Shown here: one piece after another, positions 1 through 10,166 of the stretch
Layout: every line of letters starts with the position of its first letter
Numbering within the stretch: position 1 is the stretch's first letter
Notes under the pieces: generated by a model
What the model was told of the DNA's origin: nothing
What the model saw: the letters and a program-made list of their open reading frames with translations, nothing else
The model's database searches: none
Translations under genes and position numbers: made by a program
DNA from: Cytophagales bacterium
GTDB taxonomy: Bacteria > Bacteroidota > Bacteroidia > Cytophagales > Cyclobacteriaceae
Length of the DNA: 32,786 bases
Reading direction: 5' to 3'
Assembly: GCA_025359125.1 (NCBI GenBank)
Contig: JANYHI010000016.1
Span: 1 to 32,786 of the forward strand

Positions 1-3000
1 CTTACCCGGGCCTCCATTCACTCTGGTAGTCGAAACAAAATAAGTATCGAAACCAATTGCCAGATAGTTTGTATTATCTAATTGTGTCGAGGCTGTATTC
101 GCCAACACATTCGAGCCCACTGTGGTACGATCGTAGGTAAAAGTAAAATCACTCAATGGAAAATCTCCCGCCAGATTGCTCTTTACAACTCCATTCCGGT
201 CGATCACCTGAACCTCCTTCACCAACAACTTACCATCGGCACTACACAATACCTGATCGGTAGGTGTAACAGCCTGCGTAAATACAGGTGTTGAATTCTT
301 GAAAATAGTAGTGGACGCTGGCGAAATACAACCCGACTTATTACTCTGAACGGTCATGTTATAAGTACCCTCTTTCAACTGTGTTGGATTGTCTTCATCC
401 GGCTCGGTGCCTACTCCATTACCATTGTTGCCGGCTGGGAATGCCGCTGCCACAATCGCAGATGGATTCGCTCCACTCCACAAATACGTAAAGCCTGCTG
501 CTCCTATAACCGGACTATTGTCTACTACCTTAATGGTGATCTCTCCTTCTAAATCTGCCGGCAACGATGAACACGAGGTGTTCGCAAATGGCGTCAACGT
601 TACTACCGGGAAAATACGCTTATCCAATATATTCACCTTGAAAGGTGCAGAGGAACAACCAGCGCCAGGGCTTCCGGTATTTCGTTTGGCAACAACAAAA
701 TAAGAATCAAATCCAATGGTAGGATAATTACCTACATTGAGACTGGTAGACCCCGAAGCAGCCAAAACAGTATTACCAATCGCGTTTCTATCGTACGTAA
801 AAACAAAATTTCCAATACTAGGAACAGTTGCTCCTGTAAAGACTTGTGCCGCTCCTGTTCTATCGTTGAGCGAAACTTGTGTTACGGTCAAGCTTCCATC
901 ATTTCCGCAAATAATCTGATCTGTTGCTGTTACGTTTTGAACAAAAACAGGGGTAGCATTTTTTATTACTGTAGCAGAGGCAGGAACCGTACATCCCGAT
1001 TGATTATTCTTTATCACCAAATCATATGTGCCGTCTATTAATTGTTTTGGATGATCTTCATCATTATCAATACCTACTCCATCAAAATCTCCACTACCAA
1101 ATCCATCGCCATCACTCGCACCCACAGCAGCAGCAGCAATTACTTCTGGATTAGCAACACCCCATGCGTAAGTAAATGTAAAGCCTCCTACTGGTTTAAA
1201 GGCAGCCAAAGTGGCATCCGTTAATTTAATTTCAATCTCACCTTCATCTGTACCAGGCAAACACGAAGTATTACTGATTGGCTTCAACTGAGCAATCGGA
1301 TTTTGATGTGTATCCTTTACATCTATCCGATACGGCTGCGCAGGACATCCTGCTGCAACTGCAGCGGTGGTTTTGCGAGTGGCAACTACATAATAAGTGC
1401 CCGCACCCATAGTCGCATATTGTCCGGCAGCACCACCCGAAATTAAACTTTGATTATTAATTGCTGTTGGGCCTGGTGTATCCATTAACTCTTGCCCTGC
1501 CGCTGAATTAAATGTGCCGGGCGTAGCGGGATTAGCTTTGTACCATTTAAAGTCATAATTAGTAGTCAGCGGAGTGATATTAGTTTCAACTACATTGGCA
1601 GCCGCAGCGGCACTTTCATCTATTGTAATATTGGTCAAATCAATCTGGCCATCTGCCAAACAAATGCGCTGGTCAATTACGTTGTGCGAAAGCACCGAAA
1701 GCACAAATGGTGCAGGATCTATATTGATAGAATTTACTACCGCGCATTTATTAGTCGAATTAGTTGCCGTAACCTGATAGGTTCCTGTACCTAGCTGAGG
1801 GATTATAAATACATTAGAAGAATGCTGAGGCGGAACAAGTGCTACATTTGAATTGGTCCAATCATAATCAAACCCTCCTGCTGCATTTTGATTACCTCCG
1901 GTAGCAGGATCTGCATCTGCCGTGATATTTATTTTACCGTCACCGGGCGTGCCGTTGAGAGCAGTAGCTAAACAAAATGAATTGAAGATGGCACTCAAGG
2001 CCATATCTGGTGCAATATGTTGATCAGTAATTACTACCTGCTTAATTTCAGTCTTACAGCCAACGCCCGTACCAGCCGCAGCATTCTTTACTCCTTGTAC
2101 AAAGTAAGTCCTGCTGCCACTGCCAAAACCAACGGCACCCATCGTCCAGAAGTTACCCGGTGTGCCAGCCGTTGCGTGCGCTTGATTTAATAATTCTCCT
2201 TGCGTTGCACCATTCCCTGCCTGAACATAAACGGGAAGAGTTAGGTCATTCATCTGTGCCCAAGTAAAGTCAAAATGAGCAGTCGTTTCCGCATCTGCTA
2301 AGGATGTTAATGCCGACCCATTAGAAGAGTTTGCGCACAATGTCTCCGGAGTAATTGCCAAGTTCATCGCAGCAGGCACAGCTTGCGCATCGGGCACCGA
2401 AAAATTAATGGCTTTAAAGCAACCGCTCACATTATCTGTTACTGTGACAGAATAAGACGCTATAACGTTTTGTGGTTCTAATCCATTGATAGTAATAGAT
2501 TGGCCAGAAGCGCCCGTTCCAACTGTAGCAGGTAATGCCAAGGCAACTACCGGTGCAGGGGCAACTGCACTGACAACATAAAAAGGTGTGCTAGAATCAG
2601 CAACATCCTTTTTAACGGTTAATTTAATTTTGCCGTCACCAAATGCATTCGGATCGCACGAAGTATTGGGAGTAATCATATCAATCGAAACAATTGGATT
2701 ATAAGCAACACCTATAAGGGTCTTTTGAAAACCTTGAGGACAAGCTTTGTTAGCAACTGTTTCGTCTACTACTTCAATAAAATAATCACCGTTATCCAAA
2801 GAGTTTGCAGATAATGTAAAAGGATCGGGTCCGGGTGGACTTGCGATTAAGCCAGAAGTCGCCAATAGATTTGCGGGAACAGCAGCATTTCCACTATAAA
2901 TATTTGCTGTGTACCCCAAAACATTAGTTGCCCCTTTAGTAATCTGTACAGAAACAACACCATTATTAGTGGGGTTAGACGCATTTACACAAAGCGTTGG

Positions 3001-6000
3001 CTGTGTCAAAGTAAAAACTACACCTGCTGGATTTGCAGTGGGAATATTCTCCACTGCAAATGCACCACAGCCATTAGCAGCATCTTGCACAATTACTGTA
3101 TAGTCTCCTGCGCTTACACCTCCAACAGGATTAACTACTCCTAAATCCTCATCAGTTGTGAGCAGAGTAGATGCTCCCATATTAGGGGGATTGTTAAAGA
3201 AATTAATATTGTTATTTACGGGTGTTCCATCATACCACTTAAACCCACATGTAGCGCACGGCACTCCATTTTTATTAACTGTAATATCAATGCTTCCACC
3301 AGGTGCTATTACACTACATAACCCGGCAGCCGCTGTCCCATTTATTTGAAAAGTATAGAGTGCAGTCGCATCAACTATGGAGGCTGTGGTGGGTGCCGAT
3401 TCACAACCTGTATTTTTATCTACCACTAAAGCAGTAATATATCCGGGAGCTAAATCATTCAAAGCAGGGGGAATTGCCCCTCCGGAATATTTTTCTAAGG
3501 ATGCTTTAATCACTGCTGGGTTAGTTGGATAAGTACCTGCACCCACACCGCCTATTACAACTGTTCTTATATAAAAAACATCAAAATTAGGTGCAGCACT
3601 TATGCCCGTCAGTGTAGCTGTAGCCGTTCCATCAGGTGTAGGCCCACCCGGTGGGCCGCAAATAGTAACCGGACCAATGCTTCCGAAAGTAAGAGTTGGT
3701 TTAATAATATTATTAGGAACAAAATCAGTTAAGGTAGAAACACAACCATTAGCATCAGTCACCTTTACAGTATAATCTGCAGAAGGCAGCTGATCTATAA
3801 TTCCCGAGTTTGCAGCTGTTTGGGCATGGGTAACTCCTCCTGTTCCTGTGCCGTCAAACCAATTATAGGTTACGACTCCAGCAGCATTAGCCGTCAGTTT
3901 TCCATTAGGAGTTCCGGTGCAAGATGTTTGATCCGCAACAATAATTGAAATGGATGGATAAGTGAAATTATCAATTATGTTTTGCGAATCATTAGAGGAA
4001 ACACAACCCGTTGCGTTATCTTTTACATTCGCATTATAGGATGCGGCAGCCAAATTAAGATAGTGATCACCAGGGGCAGCAGACTGTGTACCACCTCCTG
4101 ACCACGTTATCGTGAAGGCAGCACCTGCGTTGTTAACTGTTGCCAGTAATTCGCCATTTGGAGCACCTGTACATTTAGTATTATTCTGCACCACAGACAA
4201 CGCTATTGTTGGAGTTACCTTTGCATCCACAATAGTCGATGTTTTGTTATTCTGGCATCCATTACGTTTATCAGTAACCTGAACAGTATATTGCGTAGCT
4301 GGGCCTGATAAATTACTTCCAAGTAAAGCAGTTGAAGTTAGAATTACTCCGGATGTAGTTCCACCATTATACCAATTATATGAATAGTTGGTAGTTGCAC
4401 CAACAGCTGTACCGTCTACCGTTGTTACTTGAGCACTCCCGTTAGGGCTAACGCAATTCACGTTTGGAGTTACTGTATTAACTATCACTGGAAGTGTAAG
4501 ATTATTTAATACCTCTGCAATAACAGGATCGGAAATACAACCCAGTTCGGTAATCTTGACTCTTGCGGCATATTTGGCATTACCCAACAAAGTAAGTGAA
4601 GCAGTAGTGTTTGTTGGAGAGGTACCATTGGCTGTAAGAGCCGAGGTTATTGGATTGACATCAAACCAGCTATAAGAAAGAGTAACCGGACCAGCATAGG
4701 CACCTGTGTTATTTGTAACTGATGTAATATCTACATGCCCGTTGTTTTGTTGAGGTCCTACTGTAATAAGAGTTTTATCGCAAACAGTATTATCAAAAGG
4801 CTGCAACACCAGTGTAGGCTTAGTGCTCAAATCCGCAACCTGCCCCGTTGAGTTATTAGAACAGCCAGTCGCTGTATTTGTGATAATAACTTTGTAAGAG
4901 TTGGGCGCATTAGATGGCCCGCCAACTGAAGTTGCTGTGGGCAAAGTTATATTGTTTGCAGCTGTTAGAGCAGTAGCCGGTGCAATGGCGCTCCACAAAT
5001 AACTGAAAGGCCCCGCTCCGTTCACCACTGCTGTGTTAGTAACCGTTGCCGTGATGGTTCCGTCAGGAGTGATTGTTGGGTCACAATTGTGTGAGCCAGT
5101 CGAGGAAATTTGAATTACAGGATAAACTTTCTGATCTACTACCTGATTGGTAGCAATCGCTGAGATACAACCTGTCTTCGTATTTAATCCTACCACAGAA
5201 TAAGTGCCCGCATCTAACTTCGGTAACGTAACCGTAGTAGCTGGGCTCGGTTGTGGTGCATGAGCTGTAGTGGTAGTGTTGCCATCGTACCAGGTAAACG
5301 TGTAATCTCCTATCACATAACCCGCTGGAATATTAGTAACAGATGAGGTCATGCTGCCGCTGAAGCTGGTAGTGGGAGAACATACTGAATTCGGATTCGT
5401 AACTGTACTCAATACCGGAATGCTACTATTATCAGGAACACCTGTGGTGGTAAAATTAGTACAACCTGTAACCGTGTTCTTTACTTCAACTGTAAATGGT
5501 TTTGGTGCACCTGTAGGGCCTCCTACTTTTATCGCTGTTACTGAGGTGCCGTTGTTTGCTACGCCTAATGCATTCACTGCTACAACCGCAGCTCCCGAAT
5601 ACCACTGCTGGCTAAATGGCCCCGGATCGGCTCCCAAATTCGTAACTGTGTAGGTGACTGTACCATCTGGTGTCAATGATGGATCACAATTATTCGATCC
5701 TGTAGCACTCGCCAATAACGCAGGAAATATCTTCGTGTTGGGCACATTGTTAGTAATCGGAGCAGATTGACATCCAGTCTTTGTGTTTTTCGCATCAACA
5801 GTATAAGCACCAGCATCTAATTTATTTAGTAAAGTCGTTGTTGATTTAGGATCAACAGGCGAAGCATTAGAATTTCCATCGTACCATTTAAAGGTATAAT
5901 CAGCAATGGTATATCCCACAGGAATATTATTTACCTGTGCGGTTAAACTTCCATTGAAATTAGTAGAAGGACTGCAAATAGAGTTGGGAGTAATACTCGC

Positions 6001-9000
6001 AAATGATAAGACTGGAATTACACTGTTGTCAGCGACAAACTGAGTCGTATTATTTTCACAGCCAGTTGTTTTATTGAGAACGTAAACGGTATATGGATTA
6101 GGAGCGCCTGCTGGACCGCCAACTTTAATAGCAGTTGTAGAGGTGCCATTGTTAGTAGCACCTAATGTACCAACACCAACCACATTTCCCTTATACCATT
6201 GGTAGGAGAATACATCTGTGCCTATGGCATTAGTTACAGAAACCGTGACAGTTCCATCAGGAGTAAGTGCAGGATCACAATTATTAGAACCGGTTGATGA
6301 AGCAGCTAAAACAGGAAGTAAAGTAGCTTTTGTTATAGGAATAGTTTTGGGTACGGAAGTACAAAATAAATCTGTGCGAGTAACCGTTGCAGCATAGTTT
6401 GCATCTTTAAGTCCACTTAAAATATTGCCTGCTGAAGTGGCAGGTGTATGTGCAGTAGTTGTGGTGGTACCATCATACCAAGAAAAATTGTAATTCGGAT
6501 CAGGAAGTGTTACAGAGCTTCCACCAAAAGTAACAGTCGCTTGCAGTGATCCATTGTAAGGATTAGTTGCTTTTGTAACATCGCATACGGTGTTAGGAGT
6601 AAGTTGAGTAAGTGTCAATACGGGAGTAACAACGTTTTCAGAAATAATATATTTAGCAGTAGCTGTACAATTAAAAGAAGTTTTGACTTTTACGGTATAA
6701 TAGATTCCTCCTCCCGCTACTTGATTAACAGTCTCTCCTTTTGCCCCACTCGTAGTAAGTACTTTATTAGCTGGCAAAGTATTATCTCCTTTAAACCATT
6801 CAAAAGTAAAATCAACTGGGCTCGTTAATCCGGTAGCAATGCCTTGCGAGGTAAGTATACCATTTGGTTTAGTAGGATCGCAAGATGTTTGCGGAGCTAC
6901 TTCTGAAATTGAAGCTGTTGGAATAACGGTTGTGCTTTTGACTTCTGTAAATGGCTTTTGAGTGGAAATGCATTTAGTAGCATTGTCAGTGATGACAACC
7001 TGATAAAATCCTACTGTCAATCCAGTACGAGTTTGACCTACTCCGTTTCCCGCAGGTAAGATACTGCCTGTCGTACTTGTTACGTTATTATAAAAATACC
7101 AGTCAAAGGTGTAGTTAGCCGGATTTTGCTTTACTCCATTGAAATACGCATCAGCCTGAACAGATCCCGTATTTGGATTAGAGCAATCTTGAACATTTGT
7201 TAAGGTAACAGCTCCCGCATCTGGAACTACAGGACCGCCCACTGTAACAGGTGTGGAGTTCTTTGAACAACCATCTTTACTGGCTCGTACAATATAATTA
7301 CCTGCACTAAGATTTTTTGCGGTTTGACCTGTTATACCCAATGAGTTAAGAGAAATATCAAACCAATCGTACGTATACCCTGTGGTACCATCTGTTACCG
7401 TTGCAAATAATTCTCCGTTCGGTGGACTACAAACTGTTTGGTTTGAAACAACCGTAATACTTATTGGGGGATCATTACCTGTTCTAACTAAAGATCCCGG
7501 CACTATCGCGCTTTTACAACCCTTTTGTATGTTAGTAACCACTACTGAGTAAGTGCCCGCATCTAAATTCTGAAGATTGTATTGAGTTGCTCCGGCAATT
7601 GGACTTGCAGTTGTTATGCCCGTGTACCATTGAAAAGAGAAGGGACTATAATCTACCACCTCTACACCACCGATAAAAATACGTGATCGCAAAATACCAT
7701 TGTTAGGTGCTGCATTGGAACACTTAAAGTTATCCTGTACTTTTTCTACTGTAACTGTAAACGGTGTAGGCGTAATAGGCACTGAATACATGTTATTTGA
7801 AATAGTACATTCCTTAGCGCTTGATCCCGTTAAGGTAATTGGCAAAACAGAGCCATCATTGTAAAGAACAATATATAACGTAAAATTTGTGCCTGGTCCA
7901 TTAAATGAATAGACAGGAGAAGTATACGTCTGACTAATTCCTAAATTAGTAATGGGCACTGTTGTATTATACAGTCGGACGGCAGTAGTTGGGTTAGTGG
8001 TAGGGTCCGCAGTAAAGAAACTAACCGGCATGTTATCGGTAATGGGCAAGTCTCCATTGTTAACAATATTGAATTGTGCCTTGATATCCAGATTACCACA
8101 AATAGGCGGTGTAATAACAACAGTCGGTTTATACACTCCATCTCCATTCGAATCTACACCTGGATTCGCGGGGTCATCTCCGTAGAAAGTGAGATCTGGC
8201 GCAGGAAATTCAGGGCATCCGCTTTTGCTGAGGCGTGGCACCTGATCCATAAATAAATTCAATGGCCGCTGTGGACCAGGAACCCCATTGGGGCAAACCA
8301 CATTTCCAAAAATTAAGCTTGGATCTATCTGTGGAAAAGGTAAAGTAATATTGTCATTTATATTAGTAACAAAATAGGGATGCTGATTCCACACGCTTCG
8401 AGTTGGCAGCCATGCATTGGTGGAGGAATAATACAATCTGGTTTGACCAAGAGATTGTTGCTGTGCGGTGCTTTTATTGATATCGAAGGATGAGTTGGTG
8501 TAGCAGGTAATGCAAATATCAGTTCCGCCATCGCCATTTACGTCTGCTATAATAGGCCCCTCGGTGAAAGTATGAGATTGACATGTAGCGCTCCATTTTG
8601 TTGTTGCGCCAGTCTTTCCATCGCATACTACTAATTGCTGTGAATCACGATAAACTACTTCCGGATTGCCATCATTATCAAAATCGTAAACCGTAACACT
8701 TAAAATACCTGAGAGTGAATCGTTAATAGTTCTCACCCACAGTTGAACTAAGTTTCCGCTACCATCTAATCCCAAACAATACAATTGATTTCCGGCAACA
8801 AATAATGCTTCAAGTTTTCCATCGCCATTTGCATCCACGAGATTGATACGGCCGGTTCCCCATATCCAACCCAACGGATAGGTTGCATTGGGAGGTGTAA
8901 ATGTTTTGACCGTGTTTGTTTGAACGTTCCAATAAAAGATGGTGGTATTATTAGTACCACAAGGTGCCGCTTCATTACCAGAGCAATTAATTGCTCCGCT

Positions 9001-10140
9001 CATAAATACGTCTAAAAAACCATCTCCATCAAAATCTGCAGTACTAGATGTACTTGCTTGATCTATTCCATATTCATTAACATCATTGTATCCTTTCGGG
9101 AAAAACTTGCTAGCGCCCGCAAAAGAATTCATGTCTTTAAAAACAGTGAGCGTTTGTAAGGTTCTTGCTGCAAGACTAGGTACTGAATAAATAAAATTAC
9201 CAACGACTAATTCGAGGTTCGAACTACCCGTCATATTAACAGCTACCGGACCAGCATTTATTTGAGTATCCCATACGCCTCCGGCATCAGCTAATTTAAC
9301 CCCTGATTCTGCAGCATAAATCTGATTTCTAACATACACTTCAGCTTTACCATCTCCATCAAAGTCAGCCACGCCAATGCTGCCTGGGCGATCAGGTCCT
9401 AAATCAACAGCGTTAAACAATGGAACCAAACTGTTGTTAGCGTATCTAAATCCGGTTAAATAATATCTTACTGGTACGTTATTAGGACTCCCTCCACGCT
9501 CACTAGCAATAGCCCACATCTCACCAATTTTATCTTTATTGATATCTGCAATTGCAACTTCATGCTCAAAGACATAGGCAGAACCAGCCTTGGGAAATAT
9601 TTTGGAACCAGGGGTTCTAAAATCCCCCATAATGTCACCAGGATTAAAACCACTGGCTGTAGCGGCTGAAACAACCTGAATAGTGCTATTCCATTTAGAG
9701 GTTACCGTTACATCGGGCACTCCATCGCCATTCATATCGCCAACAACAATTTTTGCAGGAGTATCGGCAGTATTTTGACTGGAGGTTTGGGGCGGTGCTA
9801 TTGATGTGAAGGCTGTGCCTGGGGCAGGGGTGATACTACAGGTTGAGCCTGACCCTACGAACGTCAGTCCATAATAACTGGCGCAATCCGTATCGGCAGC
9901 ATCAATTTTTCCATCACCATCGTTGTCTTTATTATCAAAGCAATTACAACCTTTTTCTACGGTAGCAGCAAATGAACAAAGTGCGTCTGCACAATCTATT
10001 TTTCCATCTCCATTATTGTCTTTGCCATCGTTACAAATTTCCGTTGTTTGAGAGAATGAAACAGCGGCTGTCGAAAGAAAGAATCCTATTAAAAAAATTC
10101 TCTTGGCAAAAAAATTAGAACTCGAGTTCTTATCTATCAT
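1..10140 (-). CDS. Giant secreted multidomain adhesin-like protein, SprB-like (C-terminus outside window)
   Basis: The frame opens with ATG at 10140 and stays open to base 1, at least 3380 codons; no stop was met when reading it through. Residues 1-31 form a signal peptide ending in FSQ. Residues about 35-85 carry two calcium-loop motifs of the type CNDGKDNNGDGKIDC. Residues about 125-545 hold FG-GAP/VCBS repeats (GDMNGDGVPD, ADFDGDGKAE, ADFDGDGFLD and others), probably a beta-propeller. Residues about 650-795 resemble a CARDB domain. From about 800 onward come roughly 27 modules of 80-110 residues, each with an early Cys, a central WY/W and a late TGC, like SprB/PKD-type Ig folds. It lies 26 nt behind a T9SS type B protein and shares an operon with a PorP/SprF gene. 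By analogy with Flavobacterium SprB this suggests export by T9SS and a surface or gliding-adhesin role; that role is inference, and the expected C-terminal sorting domain is off the window. Confidence 0.88.
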   Translation of the reverse strand, partial: MIDKNSSSNFFAKRIFLIGFFLSTAAVSFSQTTEICNDGKDNNGDGKIDCADALCSFAATVEKGCNCFDNKDNDGDGKIDAADTDCASYYGLTFVGSGSTCSITPAPGTAFTSIAPPQTSSQNTADTPAKIVVGDMNGDGVPDVTVTSKWNSTIQVVSAATASGFNPGDIMGDFRTPGSKIFPKAGSAYVFEHEVAIADINKDKIGEMWAIASERGGSPNNVPVRYYLTGFRYANNSLVPLFNAVDLGPDRPGSIGVADFDGDGKAEVYVRNQIYAAESGVKLADAGGVWDTQINAGPVAVNMTGSSNLELVVGNFIYSVPSLAARTLQTLTVFKDMNSFAGASKFFPKGYNDVNEYGIDQASTSSTADFDGDGFLDVFMSGAINCSGNEAAPCGTNNTTIFYWNVQTNTVKTFTPPNATYPLGWIWGTGRINLVDANGDGKLEALFVAGNQLYCLGLDGSGNLVQLWVRTINDSLSGILSVTVYDFDNDGNPEVVYRDSQQLVVCDGKTGATTKWSATCQSHTFTEGPIIADVNGDGGTDICITCYTNSSFDINKSTAQQQSLGQTRLYYSSTNAWLPTRSVWNQHPYFVTNINDNITLPFPQIDPSLIFGNVVCPNGVPGPQRPLNLFMDQVPRLSKSGCPEFPAPDLTFYGDDPANPGVDSNGDGVYKPTVVITPPICGNLDIKAQFNIVNNGDLPITDNMPVSFFTADPTTNPTTAVRLYNTTVPITNLGISQTYTSPVYSFNGPGTNFTLYIVLYNDGSVLPITLTGSSAKECTISNNMYSVPITPTPFTVTVEKVQDNFKCSNAAPNNGILRSRIFIGGVEVVDYSPFSFQWYTGITTASPIAGATQYNLQNLDAGTYSVVVTNIQKGCKSAIVPGSLVRTGNDPPISITVVSNQTVCSPPNGELFATVTDGTTGYTYDWFDISLNSLGITGQTAKNLSAGNYIVRASKDGCSKNSTPVTVGGPVVPDAGAVTLTNVQDCSNPNTGSVQADAYFNGVKQNPANYTFDWYFYNNVTSTTGSILPAGNGVGQTRTGLTVGFYQVVITDNATKCISTQKPFTEVKSTTVIPTASISEVAPQTSCDPTKPNGILTSQGIATGLTSPVDFTFEWFKGDNTLPANKVLTTSGAKGETVNQVAGGGIYYTVKVKTSFNCTATAKYIISENVVTPVLTLTQLTPNTVCDVTKATNPYNGSLQATVTFGGSSVTLPDPNYNFSWYDGTTTTTAHTPATSAGNILSGLKDANYAATVTRTDLFCTSVPKTIPITKATLLPVLAASSTGSNNCDPALTPDGTVTVSVTNAIGTDVFSYQWYKGNVVGVGTLGATNNGTSTTAIKVGGPAGAPNPYTVYVLNKTTGCENNTTQFVADNSVIPVLSFASITPNSICSPSTNFNGSLTAQVNNIPVGYTIADYTFKWYDGNSNASPVDPKSTTTLLNKLDAGAYTVDAKNTKTGCQSAPITNNVPNTKIFPALLASATGSNNCDPSLTPDGTVTYTVTNLGADPGPFSQQWYSGAAVVAVNALGVANNGTSVTAIKVGGPTGAPKPFTVEVKNTVTGCTNFTTTGVPDNSSIPVLSTVTNPNSVCSPTTSFSGSMTSSVTNIPAGYVIGDYTFTWYDGNTTTTAHAPQPSPATTVTLPKLDAGTYSVVGLNTKTGCISAIATNQVVDQKVYPVIQISSTGSHNCDPTITPDGTITATVTNTAVVNGAGPFSYLWSAIAPATALTAANNITLPTATSVGGPSNAPNSYKVIITNTATGCSNNSTGQVADLSTKPTLVLQPFDNTVCDKTLITVGPQQNNGHVDITSVTNNTGAYAGPVTLSYSWFDVNPITSALTANGTSPTNTTASLTLLGNAKYAARVKITELGCISDPVIAEVLNNLTLPVIVNTVTPNVNCVSPNGSAQVTTVDGTAVGATTNYSYNWYNGGTTSGVILTSTALLGSNLSGPATQYTVQVTDKRNGCQNNKTSTIVDAKVTPTIALSVVQNNTKCTGAPNGELLATVNNAGAAFTITWSGGGTQSAAPGDHYLNLAAASYNANVKDNATGCVSSNDSQNIIDNFTYPSISIIVADQTSCTGTPNGKLTANAAGVVTYNWFDGTGTGGVTHAQTAANSGIIDQLPSADYTVKVTDANGCVSTLTDFVPNNIIKPTLTFGSIGPVTICGPPGGPTPDGTATATLTGISAAPNFDVFYIRTVVIGGVGAGTYPTNPAVIKASLEKYSGGAIPPALNDLAPGYITALVVDKNTGCESAPTTASIVDATALYTFQINGTAAAGLCSVIAPGGSIDITVNKNGVPCATCGFKWYDGTPVNNNINFFNNPPNMGASTLLTTDEDLGVVNPVGGVSAGDYTVIVQDAANGCGAFAVENIPTANPAGVVFTLTQPTLCVNASNPTNNGVVSVQITKGATNVLGYTANIYSGNAAVPANLLATSGLIASPPGPDPFTLSANSLDNGDYFIEVVDETVANKACPQGFQKTLIGVAYNPIVSIDMITPNTSCDPNAFGDGKIKLTVKKDVADSSTPFYVVSAVAPAPVVALALPATVGTGASGQSITINGLEPQNVIASYSVTVTDNVSGCFKAINFSVPDAQAVPAAMNLAITPETLCANSSNGSALTSLADAETTAHFDFTWAQMNDLTLPVYVQAGNGATQGELLNQAHATAGTPGNFWTMGAVGFGSGSRTYFVQGVKNAAAGTGVGCKTEIKQVVITDQHIAPDMALSAIFNSFCLATALNGTPGDGKINITADADPATGGNQNAAGGFDYDWTNSNVALVPPQHSSNVFIIPQLGTGTYQVTATNSTNKCAVVNSINIDPAPFVLSVLSHNVIDQRICLADGQIDLTNITIDESAAAAANVVETNITPLTTNYDFKWYKANPATPGTFNSAAGQELMDTPGPTAINNQSLISGGAAGQYATMGAGTYYVVATRKTTAAVAAGCPAQPYRIDVKDTHQNPIAQLKPISNTSCLPGTDEGEIEIKLTDATLAAFKPVGGFTFTYAWGVANPEVIAAAAVGASDGDGFGSGDFDGVGIDNDEDHPKQLIDGTYDLVIKNNQSGCTVPASATVIKNATPVFVQNVTATDQIICGNDGSLTVTQVSLNDRTGAAQVFTGATVPSIGNFVFTYDRNAIGNTVLAASGSTSLNVGNYPTIGFDSYFVVAKRNTGSPGAGCSSAPFKVNILDKRIFPVVTLTPFANTSCSSLPADLEGEITIKVVDNSPVIGAAGFTYLWSGANPSAIVAAAFPAGNNGNGVGTEPDEDNPTQLKEGTYNMTVQSNKSGCISPASTTIFKNSTPVFTQAVTPTDQVLCSADGKLLVKEVQVIDRNGVVKSNLAGDFPLSDFTFTYDRTTVGSNVLANTASTQLDNTNYLAIGFDTYFVSTTRVNGGPGK
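230..1700 (-). repeat. Second higher-order repeat in the giant gene, about 660 bp period, continuing toward the window edge
   Basis: Near the left edge another pair of module types alternates. One has a TDQ.(L/I)C..DG.L.V motif (near 241-270 and 900-935, with a more distant version near 1655-1680). The other has EGEI.IK followed by an acidic DEDNP.QL loop (391-422 and 1049-1080). The spacing is about 658-662 bp. The array probably continues beyond base 1. Boundaries are approximate. Confidence 0.6.
4790..6620 (-). repeat. Higher-order tandem repeat of two-domain units inside the giant gene, about 590 bp period
   Basis: Two module types alternate. Type A contains NCDP..TPDGTVT and VGGP.GAP.P(Y/F)TV; type B contains NS.CSPTT.F.GS and NIP.GY.I.DYTF.WYDGN. 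Equivalent type A positions fall near 6280, 5687 and 5095, and type B positions near 5975, 5385 and 4790, giving a period of about 590-595 bp. The copies are diverged but align over most of their length, so they look like duplication of a two-domain block rather than of single domains. Boundaries are approximate. Confidence 0.7.
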
Positions 10141-10166
10141 ATAATAAATTCAGTCTACAATCAAAT

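Noticed and set aside
4790-6620. CRISPR array or mobile element as an explanation of the regular repeats
   Set aside because: The units are about 590 bp, diverged and fully coding in one frame; no short identical repeats, transposase or inverted ends are seen.
7941-9674. Short minus-strand frames inside the giant gene (7941-8147, 8766-8975, 9468-9674)
   Set aside because: They are in other frames than the long open frame and have no domain content.
1-10100. Many plus-strand open frames of 60-105 codons across the first 10 kb
   Set aside because: They lie antisense to one continuous minus-strand frame with clear domain motifs, and their products show no recognisable features.
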